Origin: Halodesulfurarchaeum sp. HSR-GB
GTDB taxonomy: Archaea > Halobacteriota > Halobacteria > Halobacteriales > Halobacteriaceae
Direction: 5' to 3'
DNA: 64,000 nt
Assembly (NCBI RefSeq): GCF_031432215.1
Contig: NZ_JAVKGN010000001.1
Span: forward strand, 186,001-250,000
The position numbers and the translations under genes are program-made. The notes below the pieces were generated by a model that saw only the letters and a list, made by a program, of their open reading frames with translations, was not told the origin of the DNA and made no database searches. This document shows, one piece after another, positions 1-8,106 of this stretch. The stretch's first letter is position 1; every line of letters begins with the position of its first letter.

Positions 1-354
1 GTCGAGATCGACCGGCCCGCCGAGGGCGACGAACAGGACACTCCCGAGTGCGAGGATGAGAAGCGGGAGAGCGAGCGCGAGCAGCCACCATTTCGCGCCG
101 ATCCGCCACTTAAATAGTTGGCCGACCCACTGCCGGAGACTTCCCTCGCTCGCCCAGACCACGACGGCCGCCCCGACCGGCGGGCCGAAACCCCCCAGGC
201 CGATCAGGATGGAGTGTGTCCAGGAGGCCTCCATCCCGCTGGCCGCGAGCGCCCCCTGGATCGTCCACGTAAACGCGTACGTGACGAGGAGGAAACTCGC
301 CAGTCGGTGGGCGTCGATCGTCGACCGAACGGTTCCGCGCATATCGTGTTGCAT
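1..354 (-). CDS. CPBP-type intramembrane protease, N-terminal part (cut by window edge)
   Basis: The first 118 codons of a membrane protein run off the left edge of the window. The visible part has a short basic N-terminus, a hydrophobic segment containing SFLLVTYAFTWTIQG, a second hydrophobic stretch with GLGGFGPPVGAAVVV, an amphipathic region with SLRQWVGQLFKWRIG, and a third membrane segment beginning KWWLLALALPLL. This order (Trp-containing first helix, FGP motif, basic RW loop, WWL helix) is typical of CPBP/CAAX (Abi) proteases. The EExxR and HxxxH catalytic motifs would lie beyond the edge, so activity cannot be judged. Start is ATG at 354; an ATG four codons in is also possible. Confidence 0.7.
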   Translation of the reverse strand, partial: MQHDMRGTVRSTIDAHRLASFLLVTYAFTWTIQGALAASGMEASWTHSILIGLGGFGPPVGAAVVVWASEGSLRQWVGQLFKWRIGAKWWLLALALPLLILALGSVLFVALGGPVDLD

Positions 355-534
355 GGATTACCAGACGGATAACGATAATGGCGACTTCGGTCCGGAAGCC
401 GTTCGGAAGCGGAGAGTAGTCGGCACATCGGGTGTCCGTATCGATTTCACCGCTCTCGATCCACCCACAGCCGGTCCGGAACGCCCGGAAGGGCCCGTGT
501 TCGAGTTTTCCCGTCGGCACAACTCGGTTGGAAC

Positions 535-1212
535 ATGCATCACACAGGTTCCGTGCCGGAGCTCCCCCAGCTCTCGCCCGGGGTCCGGCTCCTCGACGCC
601 CCGCGACGCTCGATCGGCCCGCTGCACGCCCTCGTGCTCGATCATCTGCTCGTGACGGGTGGCACCGCCGTCTGGATCGACGCCCACGGGCACGCGACCA
701 CGACCTATTTGGCCGAGGTCGCGCCCAGCCCGCGTGTCCTCGACCGGATTCGCGTCGCCCGTGGGTTCACTCCCTACCAGCACCAGTCGCTGCTCCAGGA
801 CGCGGCAGGCGAGATCGACGACGACACGAGCCTCGTCGTCGCGCCGGCAGTGGACGGGCTCTACCGCGACGAGGACGTTCGCGGGGCCGAACCCCAGTCG
901 ATGCTCCTCCGGGGTGTGGCCCGACTCGCCCGCTACGCCCGCGAGGCCGAAATTCCCGTCCTCACGACCCGGGCCGCGGCCGACGAGTTCAGCGCGCCGG
1001 TCGCAGCGGTCGCCGACAGCACCATCACGGTCGAGCGAACCCGATTCGGCCCCCGCTTTCGGAGCCCGAACTTCGAGACCCAGATCTACGCCGCATCCGG
1101 CCCGACCATGCAGACCACACTCACCTACTGGGCACGGATCCTCCGGGCCCGCCGCCCGGCCCACGAGACACAGCCGAGCCAGAAGCGGGCGATTGCGGAG
1201 GTGAGTCCCTGA
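535..1212 (+). CDS. RecA/RadA-fold protein without Walker A, polB2-associated
   Basis: 225 residues. The segment TAVWIDAHGHATTTYLAEV, a later hydrophobic strand TSLVVAPAVDGLYRDEDVR, and the helix RLARYAREAEIPVLTTRAA follow the order of a RecA/RadA core (beta strand with Walker-B-like position, then the anti-recombinase helix and vTNQv-like strand). The site where Walker A should be reads APRRSIGPLHALVLDHLL, with no GxxxxGK[ST], so ATP binding is probably lost. It is the first gene of a tight operon: its TGA overlaps the next ATG (TGATG), and polB2 follows directly. By analogy with bacterial ImuA, a degenerate RecA relative encoded beside a polymerase, it may be an accessory repair factor. Family assignment rests on fold pattern only. 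Confidence 0.68.
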   Translation: MHHTGSVPELPQLSPGVRLLDAPRRSIGPLHALVLDHLLVTGGTAVWIDAHGHATTTYLAEVAPSPRVLDRIRVARGFTPYQHQSLLQDAAGEIDDDTSLVVAPAVDGLYRDEDVRGAEPQSMLLRGVARLARYAREAEIPVLTTRAAADEFSAPVAAVADSTITVERTRFGPRFRSPNFETQIYAASGPTMQTTLTYWARILRARRPAHETQPSQKRAIAEVSP

Positions 1213-1469
1213 TGGGCCGGACCAACCCCACCTATCGCGACCGGCTCGATGCCCTCGAAACCGACTGGGGCCCATACCGGCGCAGCCTCCGCCGTCACGA
1301 GCAGGGCCCCTTCGATCGGCTCTGGGAGCACGCCCGGGCCCACGCCGACGCGAGCGGGATGTACAACCCCGCCGACCCGATGCAGACAGTCCTCCTCTCG
1401 ATCTGTCTGGAACAGGAGCGGGCGATCCAGGAACTCACCGAACGAGTGACCAGCCTCGAAGCGGACTAG
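1212..1469 (+). CDS. Small conserved haloarchaeal protein between RecA-like gene and polB2
   Basis: 85 residues, charged, predicted mostly helical and ending in a short coiled-coil-like segment (LEQERAIQELTERVTSLE). The N-terminus MGRTNPTYRDRLDALE followed by WGPYRRSLRRHEQ and FDRLWEHARAHADA is a pattern I associate with small haloarchaeal proteins of unknown function. The ATG shares its A with the upstream TGA, and the TAG is followed immediately by the polB2 ATG, so the three genes are almost certainly co-transcribed and translationally coupled. A bridging or oligomerising role in the polB2 complex is inference from position and the coiled coil; there are no catalytic motifs. Confidence 0.7.
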   Translation: MGRTNPTYRDRLDALETDWGPYRRSLRRHEQGPFDRLWEHARAHADASGMYNPADPMQTVLLSICLEQERAIQELTERVTSLEAD

Positions 1470-3599
1470 ATGTTCAAAATCGACTACCGGGAGGACGGGG
1501 CCGTCCGCCGCTGGACGACGACCGAAGACGGGGCAACAGTCACGGTGGACACGGACTACCGACCGACGATCTACCTCTGGGCCACGGAGTGGGAAATCGT
1601 CCAGGGCCACCGCGAGCACGTCGCGGCCCACCCGAAAGTGGCGTCGGTGACCGTCGCCTCGAAACGACCGGGCTGGCGACACGACCCCCAGGCCGTGCTC
1701 GAAGTGACCCTGACCGACATCGAGGCGGTCGACGCGCTCGCGCCGCAGTTGGCGAACATGGGCCGGCCCGGGGACCTCCGGCTCTTCAACGTTGATTTCT
1801 CACGGGGGTTTCGATACTGTCTCGAAACGGGTCAGTCGCCGGTGCCGACAGGCTCGCTCCACACGCTCTCGATCGACGTGCCGGCAGTCGAGGTACACCG
1901 GGAGGGACACCTTCGCGAGGCCACCGTCGAGGGCGAGTCGATCACGGGCGACCCGCCCCAGGTGCTCGACGGCGTTCTCGATCGAATTCACGACGCCGAT
2001 CCCGACGTGCTGGTGCTTTCGAGTGCCGAGGTCGTCCCCGAACTGTTCGCGATCGCCGACACACGGGAGCGAGACCCCATCGCCATCGGCCGACTGCCCG
2101 GCTACCGAAAACTCGCCGGGCAATCGACCTACGAGAGCTACGGCCAGGTCGGGCACTCCCCGGCCCGCTATTCGGTACCGGGGCGAGCGATCATCGACCG
2201 TTCGAACACGTTCTTCTACGCCCAGACGAACCTCGCCGGCGTCCTCGATCTGGTCGCACGCTCGCACAAACCCCTCCAGGAGCTGGCCTGGGCGTCGATC
2301 GGGAACGTCCTCACGGCGATCCAGATCCGGGCGGCCACACGGCGGGACGTGCTGGTCCCCTGGCGGTCCTTCCGCCACGAGCAGTTCAAGACGATGGGCC
2401 AGCTTCGGGCGGCCGACCGCGGCGGGTTCACGTTCTCGCCCGACGTGGGGTTCCACGAGGACGTTCACGAACTCGATTTCGCCTCGATGTACCCGAACAT
2501 CATCGTCACCCGAAACATCTCCCCGGAGACGATCCGGGGGGACTGTGACGCCTCGACGACGGTGCCCGAACTGGACTACGAGATCTGTGAGAAGCCGGGC
2601 TATCTCCCCGACGTGCTCGAACCGCTGGTCGCGGACCGCGAGGAGATCAAGGCCGAGCGGGCGGCGACGGACGATCCGGAGCAACGAGAGGCACTCGCCG
2701 GCCGCGCCGAGGCGATCAAGTGGATCCTCGTCTCCTGTTTTGGCTATCAGGGCTTCTCGAACGCGAAGTTCGGCCGGATCGAGGCCCACGAGGCCATCAA
2801 CGCCTACGCCCGCGAGATCCTCCTCACCGCAAAAGAACGCCTGGAGGCCGGCGGCTGGCGCGTGGTCCACGGGATCGTCGACTCCATCTGGGTGACCCCA
2901 ATGGCGGATACCGACCAGCGACCACTCGACGAGATCACGGCGACGATCACCGAGGCGACCGGGATCGAACTGGAGTACGAGGCCGCCTACGACTGGGTGG
3001 CCTTCGTCCCGAAAAAAGACACCGAAGCGGGCGCGTTGACCAGATACTTCGGTCGACGGGCCGATCCCGCGCCGGACGAGGACCCTTTCAAGATTCGCGG
3101 GATCGAGGCCAGACAGCGCTCGACCTGTGACTGGGTCGCCGACCTGCAGCGGACGCTGATCGAGGTCCTCGACGAGCATCGGGCGCCCGAACCAGTCCTC
3201 GATGTGCTCAGGGAGCGACTCGACCGACTGGCCCGGGGGGCTGTCGACCCGGAGCGACTGTTGCTCACGAACCGGGTGGGAAAACCCTTGGCGGAGTACA
3301 CCCAGTCGACGCGGAACGTGGCCGCTCTGAAACGAACGCGAGCCACCGGGATCGACCTCGCGCCCGGCCAAGACGTCTCCTACGTGGTCGTCGACGACTC
3401 GAAGACCACCCGGGAGCGGGTGCGACTACAGGGAGAGTCACTTACGGACTACGACGCCGACTTCTATCGAAAACGGGCCGTTCGCGCGGCGGCATCGGTG
3501 CTGTCGCCCCTGGGTGTTCGCAAACGCGATATCGAGTCCCGCCTGGCCGATTTCGAATCCACGAGCGTGACCGGCTGGACCGAACCCCGAGAAATGTGA
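1470..3599 (+). CDS. polB2: PolB2-family B-type DNA polymerase homolog with eroded active sites
   Basis: 709 residues, family B polymerase architecture without inteins. Polymerase motif A is intact (DFASMYP, D336). Motif B keeps Lys and the aromatic-Gly pair (KWILVSCFGY, K417). Motif C, usually YGDTD, reads HGIVDSIWV: the first Asp is Ile469 and only D471 remains. In the exonuclease domain the ExoI position reads LSIDVPAVE with the DxE glutamate missing, and I cannot find ExoII or ExoIII aspartates. This fits the archaeal PolB2 group, which has been described as probably inactivated. D336 plus D471 correspond to the two metal-binding Asp residues most critical in family B, so weak or specialised synthesis cannot be excluded. 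The start ATG abuts the upstream TAG. Confidence 0.85.
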   Translation: MFKIDYREDGAVRRWTTTEDGATVTVDTDYRPTIYLWATEWEIVQGHREHVAAHPKVASVTVASKRPGWRHDPQAVLEVTLTDIEAVDALAPQLANMGRPGDLRLFNVDFSRGFRYCLETGQSPVPTGSLHTLSIDVPAVEVHREGHLREATVEGESITGDPPQVLDGVLDRIHDADPDVLVLSSAEVVPELFAIADTRERDPIAIGRLPGYRKLAGQSTYESYGQVGHSPARYSVPGRAIIDRSNTFFYAQTNLAGVLDLVARSHKPLQELAWASIGNVLTAIQIRAATRRDVLVPWRSFRHEQFKTMGQLRAADRGGFTFSPDVGFHEDVHELDFASMYPNIIVTRNISPETIRGDCDASTTVPELDYEICEKPGYLPDVLEPLVADREEIKAERAATDDPEQREALAGRAEAIKWILVSCFGYQGFSNAKFGRIEAHEAINAYAREILLTAKERLEAGGWRVVHGIVDSIWVTPMADTDQRPLDEITATITEATGIELEYEAAYDWVAFVPKKDTEAGALTRYFGRRADPAPDEDPFKIRGIEARQRSTCDWVADLQRTLIEVLDEHRAPEPVLDVLRERLDRLARGAVDPERLLLTNRVGKPLAEYTQSTRNVAALKRTRATGIDLAPGQDVSYVVVDDSKTTRERVRLQGESLTDYDADFYRKRAVRAAASVLSPLGVRKRDIESRLADFESTSVTGWTEPREM

Positions 3600-3606
3600 G
3601 ACACCC

Positions 3607-3618
3607 AATATTAATATG
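3607..3618 (+). promoter_or_regulatory. TATA box for leaderless cetZ
   Basis: An AT-rich block (aatattaatatg) sits in the short gap after polB2. Its centre is about 28 nt before the ATG at 3641, the spacing expected when the haloarchaeal transcript starts at the start codon. This supports ATG 3641 over the longer in-frame opening at 3596, which would overlap the polB2 stop and place the TATA box inside the gene. Confidence 0.6.
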
Positions 3619-3640
3619 TCAGCCCCACAATGAGAGTGGC

Positions 3641-4717
3641 ATGAAAGCCGCCCTGGTCGGACTCGGACAGGCAGGGGGACGGATCGCCGAGGCGATCCAG
3701 GACGCCGATCGGCAAGCCGGATACGGGGCTGTCGGGGGCGTGCTGGCGGTCAACACCGCACGGACGGACCTCGCCGGCCTCGACGTGGACACGATGTTGA
3801 TCGGCCAGGATCGTGTTGCCGGGCATGGCGTGGGCGCCGACAACGAACTCGGTGCCGAGATCATGACCGACGATCGGGGCGAAGTCCTGGCCGGGCTCGA
3901 CGGGATCATCACCGCAGAAACCGACGCGGTGGTGCTCGTCGCCGGACTGGGCGGTGGCACCGGCAGCGGGGCCGGCCCGGTTCTCGCCCGGGAACTCAAG
4001 CGCATCTACGACCAGCCGATCTACGGGCTCGGGATCCTTCCGGGGCGTGACGAGGGGGCGCTCTACCAGAAAAACGCCGGCCAGTCGCTCAAGACCTTCG
4101 CTCGGGAGGCCGACTCGTTGCTCCTGGTCGAGAACGACGCCTGGCGACAGGCCGATGAGAGTGTCGCAGCGTCCTTCCGGGCCATCAACGAGAAGATCGC
4201 CCGACGGCTCGATCTCCTCTTTGCCGCCGGCGAGGGGGTCGAGGGAGTCGGCGAGTCGGTCGTCGACGCGAGCGAGGTGATCAACACGCTCCGGCCGGGG
4301 GACATGGCGGCCGTGGGCTATGCCGCCGCGGACGCCGCACCCGATCCCGGCGAGAACGTGAACGTCATCACGAGCACGGCCCGGCGAGCCCTGCTGACCG
4401 GCATGAGCGTCCCGGAAACCACACGCGGGGAGGCTGCACTCGTGCTCGTGGCCGGCGATCCGGACCGGCTCTCGCGAAAGGGCATCGAGCGGGCCCGGCA
4501 GTGGATCGAGTCCGAGACGGGCACTATGGTCGTCCGGGGCGGCGATCTGCCGATCCGGGGCGACCGCATCGCCGTGGTCGTCATCCTCTCGGGTATCGCC
4601 GGGTCGCCGCGACTCCAGTCGTTCCTGGAACGGGCCACCTCGGCCAGTCAGGCGGTCGAGGAACAGACTGATCGGAGCAAGCGCTTCCAGAACGACGAGT
4701 TGGAGGACCTGTTCTAG
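3641..4717 (+). CDS. cetZ: CetZ-type tubulin/FtsZ superfamily GTPase
   Basis: 358 residues. The N-terminus MKAALVGLGQAGGRIAEAI, then AVNTARTDL, GHGVGADNELGAEI, the tubulin-family G-box GLGGGTGSGAGP (about residues 105-116), YGLGILPGRDEGALY, and VENDAWR are all characteristic of haloarchaeal CetZ proteins, cytoskeletal GTPases that control cell shape and motility. The C-terminal half contains VVILSGIAGSP. It ends in a short acidic tail (NDELEDLF), like the protein-interaction tails of FtsZ/CetZ. It is a single gene with its own TATA box; its stop is one base from the convergent UppS-like gene. Which CetZ paralogue (CetZ1, CetZ2 or other) cannot be settled here. Confidence 0.9.
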   Translation: MKAALVGLGQAGGRIAEAIQDADRQAGYGAVGGVLAVNTARTDLAGLDVDTMLIGQDRVAGHGVGADNELGAEIMTDDRGEVLAGLDGIITAETDAVVLVAGLGGGTGSGAGPVLARELKRIYDQPIYGLGILPGRDEGALYQKNAGQSLKTFAREADSLLLVENDAWRQADESVAASFRAINEKIARRLDLLFAAGEGVEGVGESVVDASEVINTLRPGDMAAVGYAAADAAPDPGENVNVITSTARRALLTGMSVPETTRGEAALVLVAGDPDRLSRKGIERARQWIESETGTMVVRGGDLPIRGDRIAVVVILSGIAGSPRLQSFLERATSASQAVEEQTDRSKRFQNDELEDLF

Positions 4718-4718
4718 A

Positions 4719-5327
4719 TTACTGCCCGAACCGGCGAGTGCGCTGTTTGTACTCCAGGACGGCCCGGAAGAACTCCCGGTCACGGAAGTCCCGCCAGTTG
4801 ACGTCGGTGAAGTACAACTCGGAGTACACCGACTGCCAGATCATGAAATCCGAGAGTCGCTCCTCCCCGGTCTTGATGACCAGGTCGGGTTCGTCCGCGA
4901 AGACCAGTCGGTCCTCGATGTCCGCCGCCTCGATCGAATCCGGGTCCAGGTCACCGCTGTCGACGGCCTCGGCGATCGATCGCACGGCGGTGGCGAACTC
5001 CTCTTTGCCCCCCAGCCCGAGGTTGATCTGGATCGGGGCCGAACCGGGTTCGGGAGTTCGCGGGTCACGGACCGCGACCTCGCGTGGGAACTCGAGGGCT
5101 TCGACCGACCGCTCGACGGTGTCCAGGACGGCCTCGTCGAGCACGCTCACGTACACCGTCACTCGCTCGGCCCCGACGTCGAAGGCGAGTTCCACGAACC
5201 GCTCCAGGCTGCCGTAGGCCCCCTGTTCGAGGAGGTCACGCTCGGTGATGACCAGCGCGACGTGGGCCGGTGGCTCGCCGGCCGCGAGTCGAACGCGAAG
5301 GCCCAGATACCGGTCGTAAAGCGCCAC
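4719..5327 (-). CDS. Cis-prenyltransferase (UppS) homolog lacking the catalytic N-terminal motif
   Basis: 202 residues. The C-terminal half is clearly of the undecaprenyl/polyprenyl diphosphate synthase family: PDLVIKTGEERLSDFMIWQS, then YSELYFTDVNWRDF and a closing YKQRTRRFG, with the substrate-binding Arg/Ser region. The N-terminal region differs. The usual HVAxIMDGNxRWA is HVALVITERDLLEQGAYGS, so the catalytic Asp and the diphosphate-binding Gly-Asn-Gly-Arg are missing. It is probably a non-catalytic or regulatory subunit, comparable in principle to the NgBR/Nus1 partner of eukaryotic enzymes (inference). Start is GTG at 5327, 21-29 nt downstream of a TATA-like box at 5348-5356 on the minus strand, so it is probably leaderless. 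Confidence 0.8.
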   Translation of the reverse strand: MALYDRYLGLRVRLAAGEPPAHVALVITERDLLEQGAYGSLERFVELAFDVGAERVTVYVSVLDEAVLDTVERSVEALEFPREVAVRDPRTPEPGSAPIQINLGLGGKEEFATAVRSIAEAVDSGDLDPDSIEAADIEDRLVFADEPDLVIKTGEERLSDFMIWQSVYSELYFTDVNWRDFRDREFFRAVLEYKQRTRRFGQ

Positions 5328-5358
5328 AGGCCCAGTTCGACCGGGTGTTACTAAACGG

Positions 5359-5375
5359 GCCGGGATCGACCCGGC
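5359..5375. promoter_or_regulatory. Inverted repeat in the uppS-like / DUF92 divergent promoter
   Basis: GCCGGG-ATCGA-CCCGGC is a perfect 6-bp inverted repeat with a 5-nt centre. It lies midway between TATA-like boxes for the minus-strand UppS-like gene (5348-5356) and the plus-strand DUF92 gene (around 5388-5396). A shared operator is possible, but GC-rich repeats occur by chance at this base composition. Confidence 0.35.
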
Positions 5376-5422
5376 GGCGGTTCGAGATACTTAAGTGAGC
5401 GCCGTCGAAAACCCGAGGACGT

Positions 5423-6718
5423 GTGAATCGTCCACTCTCCCGAACGGCGACGTTCGCGATGCTGTCCGCGGTTTCCCTGGCCGTGGCGGCTTCGGTGTGG
5501 GGGACGATAACAGCCTTTCTCGCGATCGCGACCGTCGGGGCCCTGGTGACCACGGGACCGGTCTTCGAGGCGCTCTCGACGGCCGCCGACGAAAAAGACG
5601 GTCGCCTGCGGACCCTCGTCTCGTTTGCACTCACTGGGGCGGCACTGGCAGCCCTGATCGTGGCCGTCGAGCTCCCGAAACCCGTCTACGTCACGGCGAT
5701 GGTGACACTCGGCTTCGGTGATCTGGGCCGACGCGCCCTTGAAGCGGTCCGGCCGGTCCCGATCTTCGCGACGGCGGGGTTCGTGTTCGCCGGCGGGGCC
5801 GCCGGCGTCGGTGGCCAACTCCTCCTGAGCGCGGTTTCGGGTGCGGTCGGCCACGGACCGACGGTCCTCTTTCTCGCCGCGAGCGCCGCGTTCCTCGGGG
5901 CGCTCCTCCGCTCGGTGCTCGTCGCCCGGAACGATCCCCTGGTGCTCGGGTTTCTGACCGTGCTCCTCTGGCTGCTCGCCGCGCTGGCCGGCGACATTAC
6001 CTGGACCGCGGTACTCGTGGGCCTGGGCGTGTCCTTTCTGTTCGGTTCGCTCTCGATCGCCCTCGAAACCGCCTCGATTCCCGGGATGCTCACCGGTGTC
6101 TTCCTCTCGCTTTTGGCGGTCGTCCTCGGTGGGTACGGCTGGTTCGTCCTGCTGATCGCCTTCTTCGGGATCGGCGGGCTCTCCACGAAGTTCCGCTACG
6201 ACGAGAAAGTGAGTCGGGGAGTCGCGGAACCGAACGAGGGCGCTCGCGGGACCGGCAACGTCCTCGGGAACTCCCTGGCAGCGCTCTTTGCCCTGCTGCT
6301 CTATGCGGCCCACGCGGAGCTTCCCGTTCCGGAGGTCGTCTTCGTCTTCGCCTTCGCGGGGAGCGTGGCGACCGCGCTTGCGGACACGCTCTCCAGCGAG
6401 ATCGGTGGCCTGTACGACCGGCCGCGCCTGGTCACGACCCTCTCGCGGGTCGAACCGGGCACCGACGGCGCGGTGACCTGGCAGGGTGAACTGGCCGGGG
6501 CTACCGGAGCGCTGCTCATCGGCCTGCTCGCGTGGCTGGTCCTCCCGATCACGGGAGTCGGTGTCGTGCTCGTGATGGTCGCTGGGCTCGTGGGCATGAC
6601 AGTCGACAGCCTGGCCGGGGCCACGATCGAAGGGGACCACGTCGGGAATCAGGCCGTGAACTTCCTCGCCACGAGTGCCGGTGGTTGTGCGGGCGCGCTC
6701 CTCGCCCTGCTTCTCTAG
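5423..6718 (+). CDS. DUF92/TIGR00297 integral membrane protein (VTE6-like prenyl phosphate kinase family)
   Basis: 431 residues, about 11-12 hydrophobic segments throughout. The region VATALADTLSSEIGGLYDRP, followed by LVTTLSRVEPGTDGAVTWQG and later MTVDSLAGATIEG, is the conserved core of the DUF92 family. That family includes plant VTE6, a phytyl-phosphate kinase. A role in phosphorylating a long-chain or phytyl-type prenyl phosphate is therefore plausible but unproven in archaea. The neighbouring divergent gene encodes a cis-prenyltransferase homolog, which strengthens a prenyl-lipid role. Start is GTG at 5423, about 30 nt after a TATA-like atacttaag. The stop overlaps the convergent dnaG stop by four bases. 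Confidence 0.82.
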   Translation: MNRPLSRTATFAMLSAVSLAVAASVWGTITAFLAIATVGALVTTGPVFEALSTAADEKDGRLRTLVSFALTGAALAALIVAVELPKPVYVTAMVTLGFGDLGRRALEAVRPVPIFATAGFVFAGGAAGVGGQLLLSAVSGAVGHGPTVLFLAASAAFLGALLRSVLVARNDPLVLGFLTVLLWLLAALAGDITWTAVLVGLGVSFLFGSLSIALETASIPGMLTGVFLSLLAVVLGGYGWFVLLIAFFGIGGLSTKFRYDEKVSRGVAEPNEGARGTGNVLGNSLAALFALLLYAAHAELPVPEVVFVFAFAGSVATALADTLSSEIGGLYDRPRLVTTLSRVEPGTDGAVTWQGELAGATGALLIGLLAWLVLPITGVGVVLVMVAGLVGMTVDSLAGATIEGDHVGNQAVNFLATSAGGCAGALLALLL

Positions 6719-7953
6719 GTGGCTTCGAGCGAGCGGATCCGCACCGAGGCGGGTTGCTTGACGATATCGCCCTCCCCGGTTCCATAAATAGCGGTCACAC
6801 CGTGTTTCGCCGCGACATCGAGCAGGGGCTGGGCGACCGGCCCGTCGACGAGGACCGTTCGCGCGCCGTCGCCGGCCGCCCGGACGAGCGAGCGGGCCGT
6901 ATCCAGGTCGCCGCTCTCGAGCAGGCGGAACTCCGCGTCGAGCACGCGAGCGGACTCACTCCCGCTGACGGCCTCGATCTGTCCGGCCAGGGTGGCCGCC
7001 GCAGACTCGGAATCGGGTTCCGAGTCCGTCGTCTCAGCGGGCTGGGGGCTCGCCGTCTCGGTAGTGACCGCGACGGCACCGCCACCGCCGTCGGTTGCCG
7101 AGGACCCGGGTTGTGAGGCCGTGGCCGAGTCCGACTCGGTCGATCGCTCGCGTTCCAGGGCCTCGACGGGGACTTTCTCCTGAAGGGCGGTGTGGACCTC
7201 GTGTCGCGAGAGGTCCTCGACGGACCGGCCCGGGGGCGAGAGCGCCACGTAATCGAGGTCTCCGACCTGCATGAGTTCCTCGCGGATGAGATCGCCGCCC
7301 CGGTCGCCGTCGAGGAAGGCGGTAGCTGTCTTCTCCCGGGTGAGTGCCGCAACCGCCTCCGGGACGTCGGTCCCCTCGACGGCGATCGCGTTTTTGATGC
7401 CATAGCGAAGCAGCGTGCGAACGTCCGCCCGCCCCTCGACGACGATGACGGCGTCGCTCTCCGCGACGTTCGGGCCGGCCGGCAGCCCCTCGTACTCGAT
7501 GATGTCCCCGACCCGGATGCTCTCCCGGACCTCCTCCAGGATCGCCCGGCTGTCCATCACCTGTTCGTCGAAGGCCGTGGCGAGCAGTTCCTTCGCGCGC
7601 TCGACGACCTCGCGGCGCTTTGCCGCCCGGACGTCCTCGATCCGGTCGATTTCGACGGTCGCCTGGCTCGGGCCGATCCGGTCGATCGCCTCCAGGGCGG
7701 CCGCGAGGGTCGCGGTTTCGACCCGATCGAGGCTGCTCGCGATCGTGATGGTTCCCCGGGACTTCCCGCCCTCGCTCTGTACCTCGACGTCGATCCGCCC
7801 CAGCTTCGAGGACTCCTGGAGGTCACGGAGTTCGAGTTCGTCCCCGAGCAGGCCCTCGGTCTGGCCGAAGACGGCCCCGACAACGTCGCTGCGCTCGATG
7901 ACGCCATCGGCGACAAAGCCCGCGTGGATGAGATACTTCGCCGTGTCCTCCAT
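6715..7953 (-). CDS. dnaG: Archaeal DnaG-type primase (Toprim), exosome-associated
   Basis: 412 residues. The N-terminus MEDTAKYLIHAGFVADGVIE is the archaeal DnaG signature. The central Toprim domain (about residues 165-260) has the catalytic Glu in VVEGRADVRTLL and the DxD in TAFLDGDRGGDLI. An acidic, Ala/Ser/Thr-rich linker (about residues 285-330) connects to a C-terminal helical domain. Archaeal DnaG has primase activity in vitro and is a stable subunit of the RNA exosome, so its main role may be RNA processing. It starts at ATG 7953, about 35 nt after a TATA-like tttaaaa at 7986-7992 on the minus strand. The gene stands alone, convergent with DUF92 and divergent from the symporter operon. 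Confidence 0.93.
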   Translation of the reverse strand: MEDTAKYLIHAGFVADGVIERSDVVGAVFGQTEGLLGDELELRDLQESSKLGRIDVEVQSEGGKSRGTITIASSLDRVETATLAAALEAIDRIGPSQATVEIDRIEDVRAAKRREVVERAKELLATAFDEQVMDSRAILEEVRESIRVGDIIEYEGLPAGPNVAESDAVIVVEGRADVRTLLRYGIKNAIAVEGTDVPEAVAALTREKTATAFLDGDRGGDLIREELMQVGDLDYVALSPPGRSVEDLSRHEVHTALQEKVPVEALERERSTESDSATASQPGSSATDGGGGAVAVTTETASPQPAETTDSEPDSESAAATLAGQIEAVSGSESARVLDAEFRLLESGDLDTARSLVRAAGDGARTVLVDGPVAQPLLDVAAKHGVTAIYGTGEGDIVKQPASVRIRSLEAT

Positions 7954-8106
7954 CTTTCTGTCGGGTGGATGAACGGCTGGGCGGCTTTAAAAGCTGTCGT
8001 CGGTTCGAGATCGATTCCGACGATTGAAGAAAAATTCTATTCGATACGGCCATTTGGACACCAATAGTAATTTATTAACCCGTTCAGAACGAGGTCGGCG
8101 CTAAGA
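7954..8106. promoter_or_regulatory. Divergent promoter region dnaG / symporter operon
   Basis: The 153-nt gap holds two AT-rich boxes. One, tttaaaa at 7986-7992, serves dnaG on the minus strand. The other, agtaatttattaa at about 8066-8078, is a plausible TATA box for the DUF3311 gene beginning at 8107, giving a very short leader. The AT content here is well above that of the surrounding genes. No long inverted repeats were seen. Confidence 0.5.

Noticed and set aside
358..1275. Long minus-strand opening of about 305 codons
   Set aside because: It is the antisense shadow of the RecA-like gene and contains low-complexity Arg/Gly-rich sequence without motifs; high GC lengthens such openings.
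1800..3371. Minus-strand opening of 523 codons opposite polB2
   Set aside because: Complementary frame of a clearly recognisable polymerase; no domain signature and no promoter.
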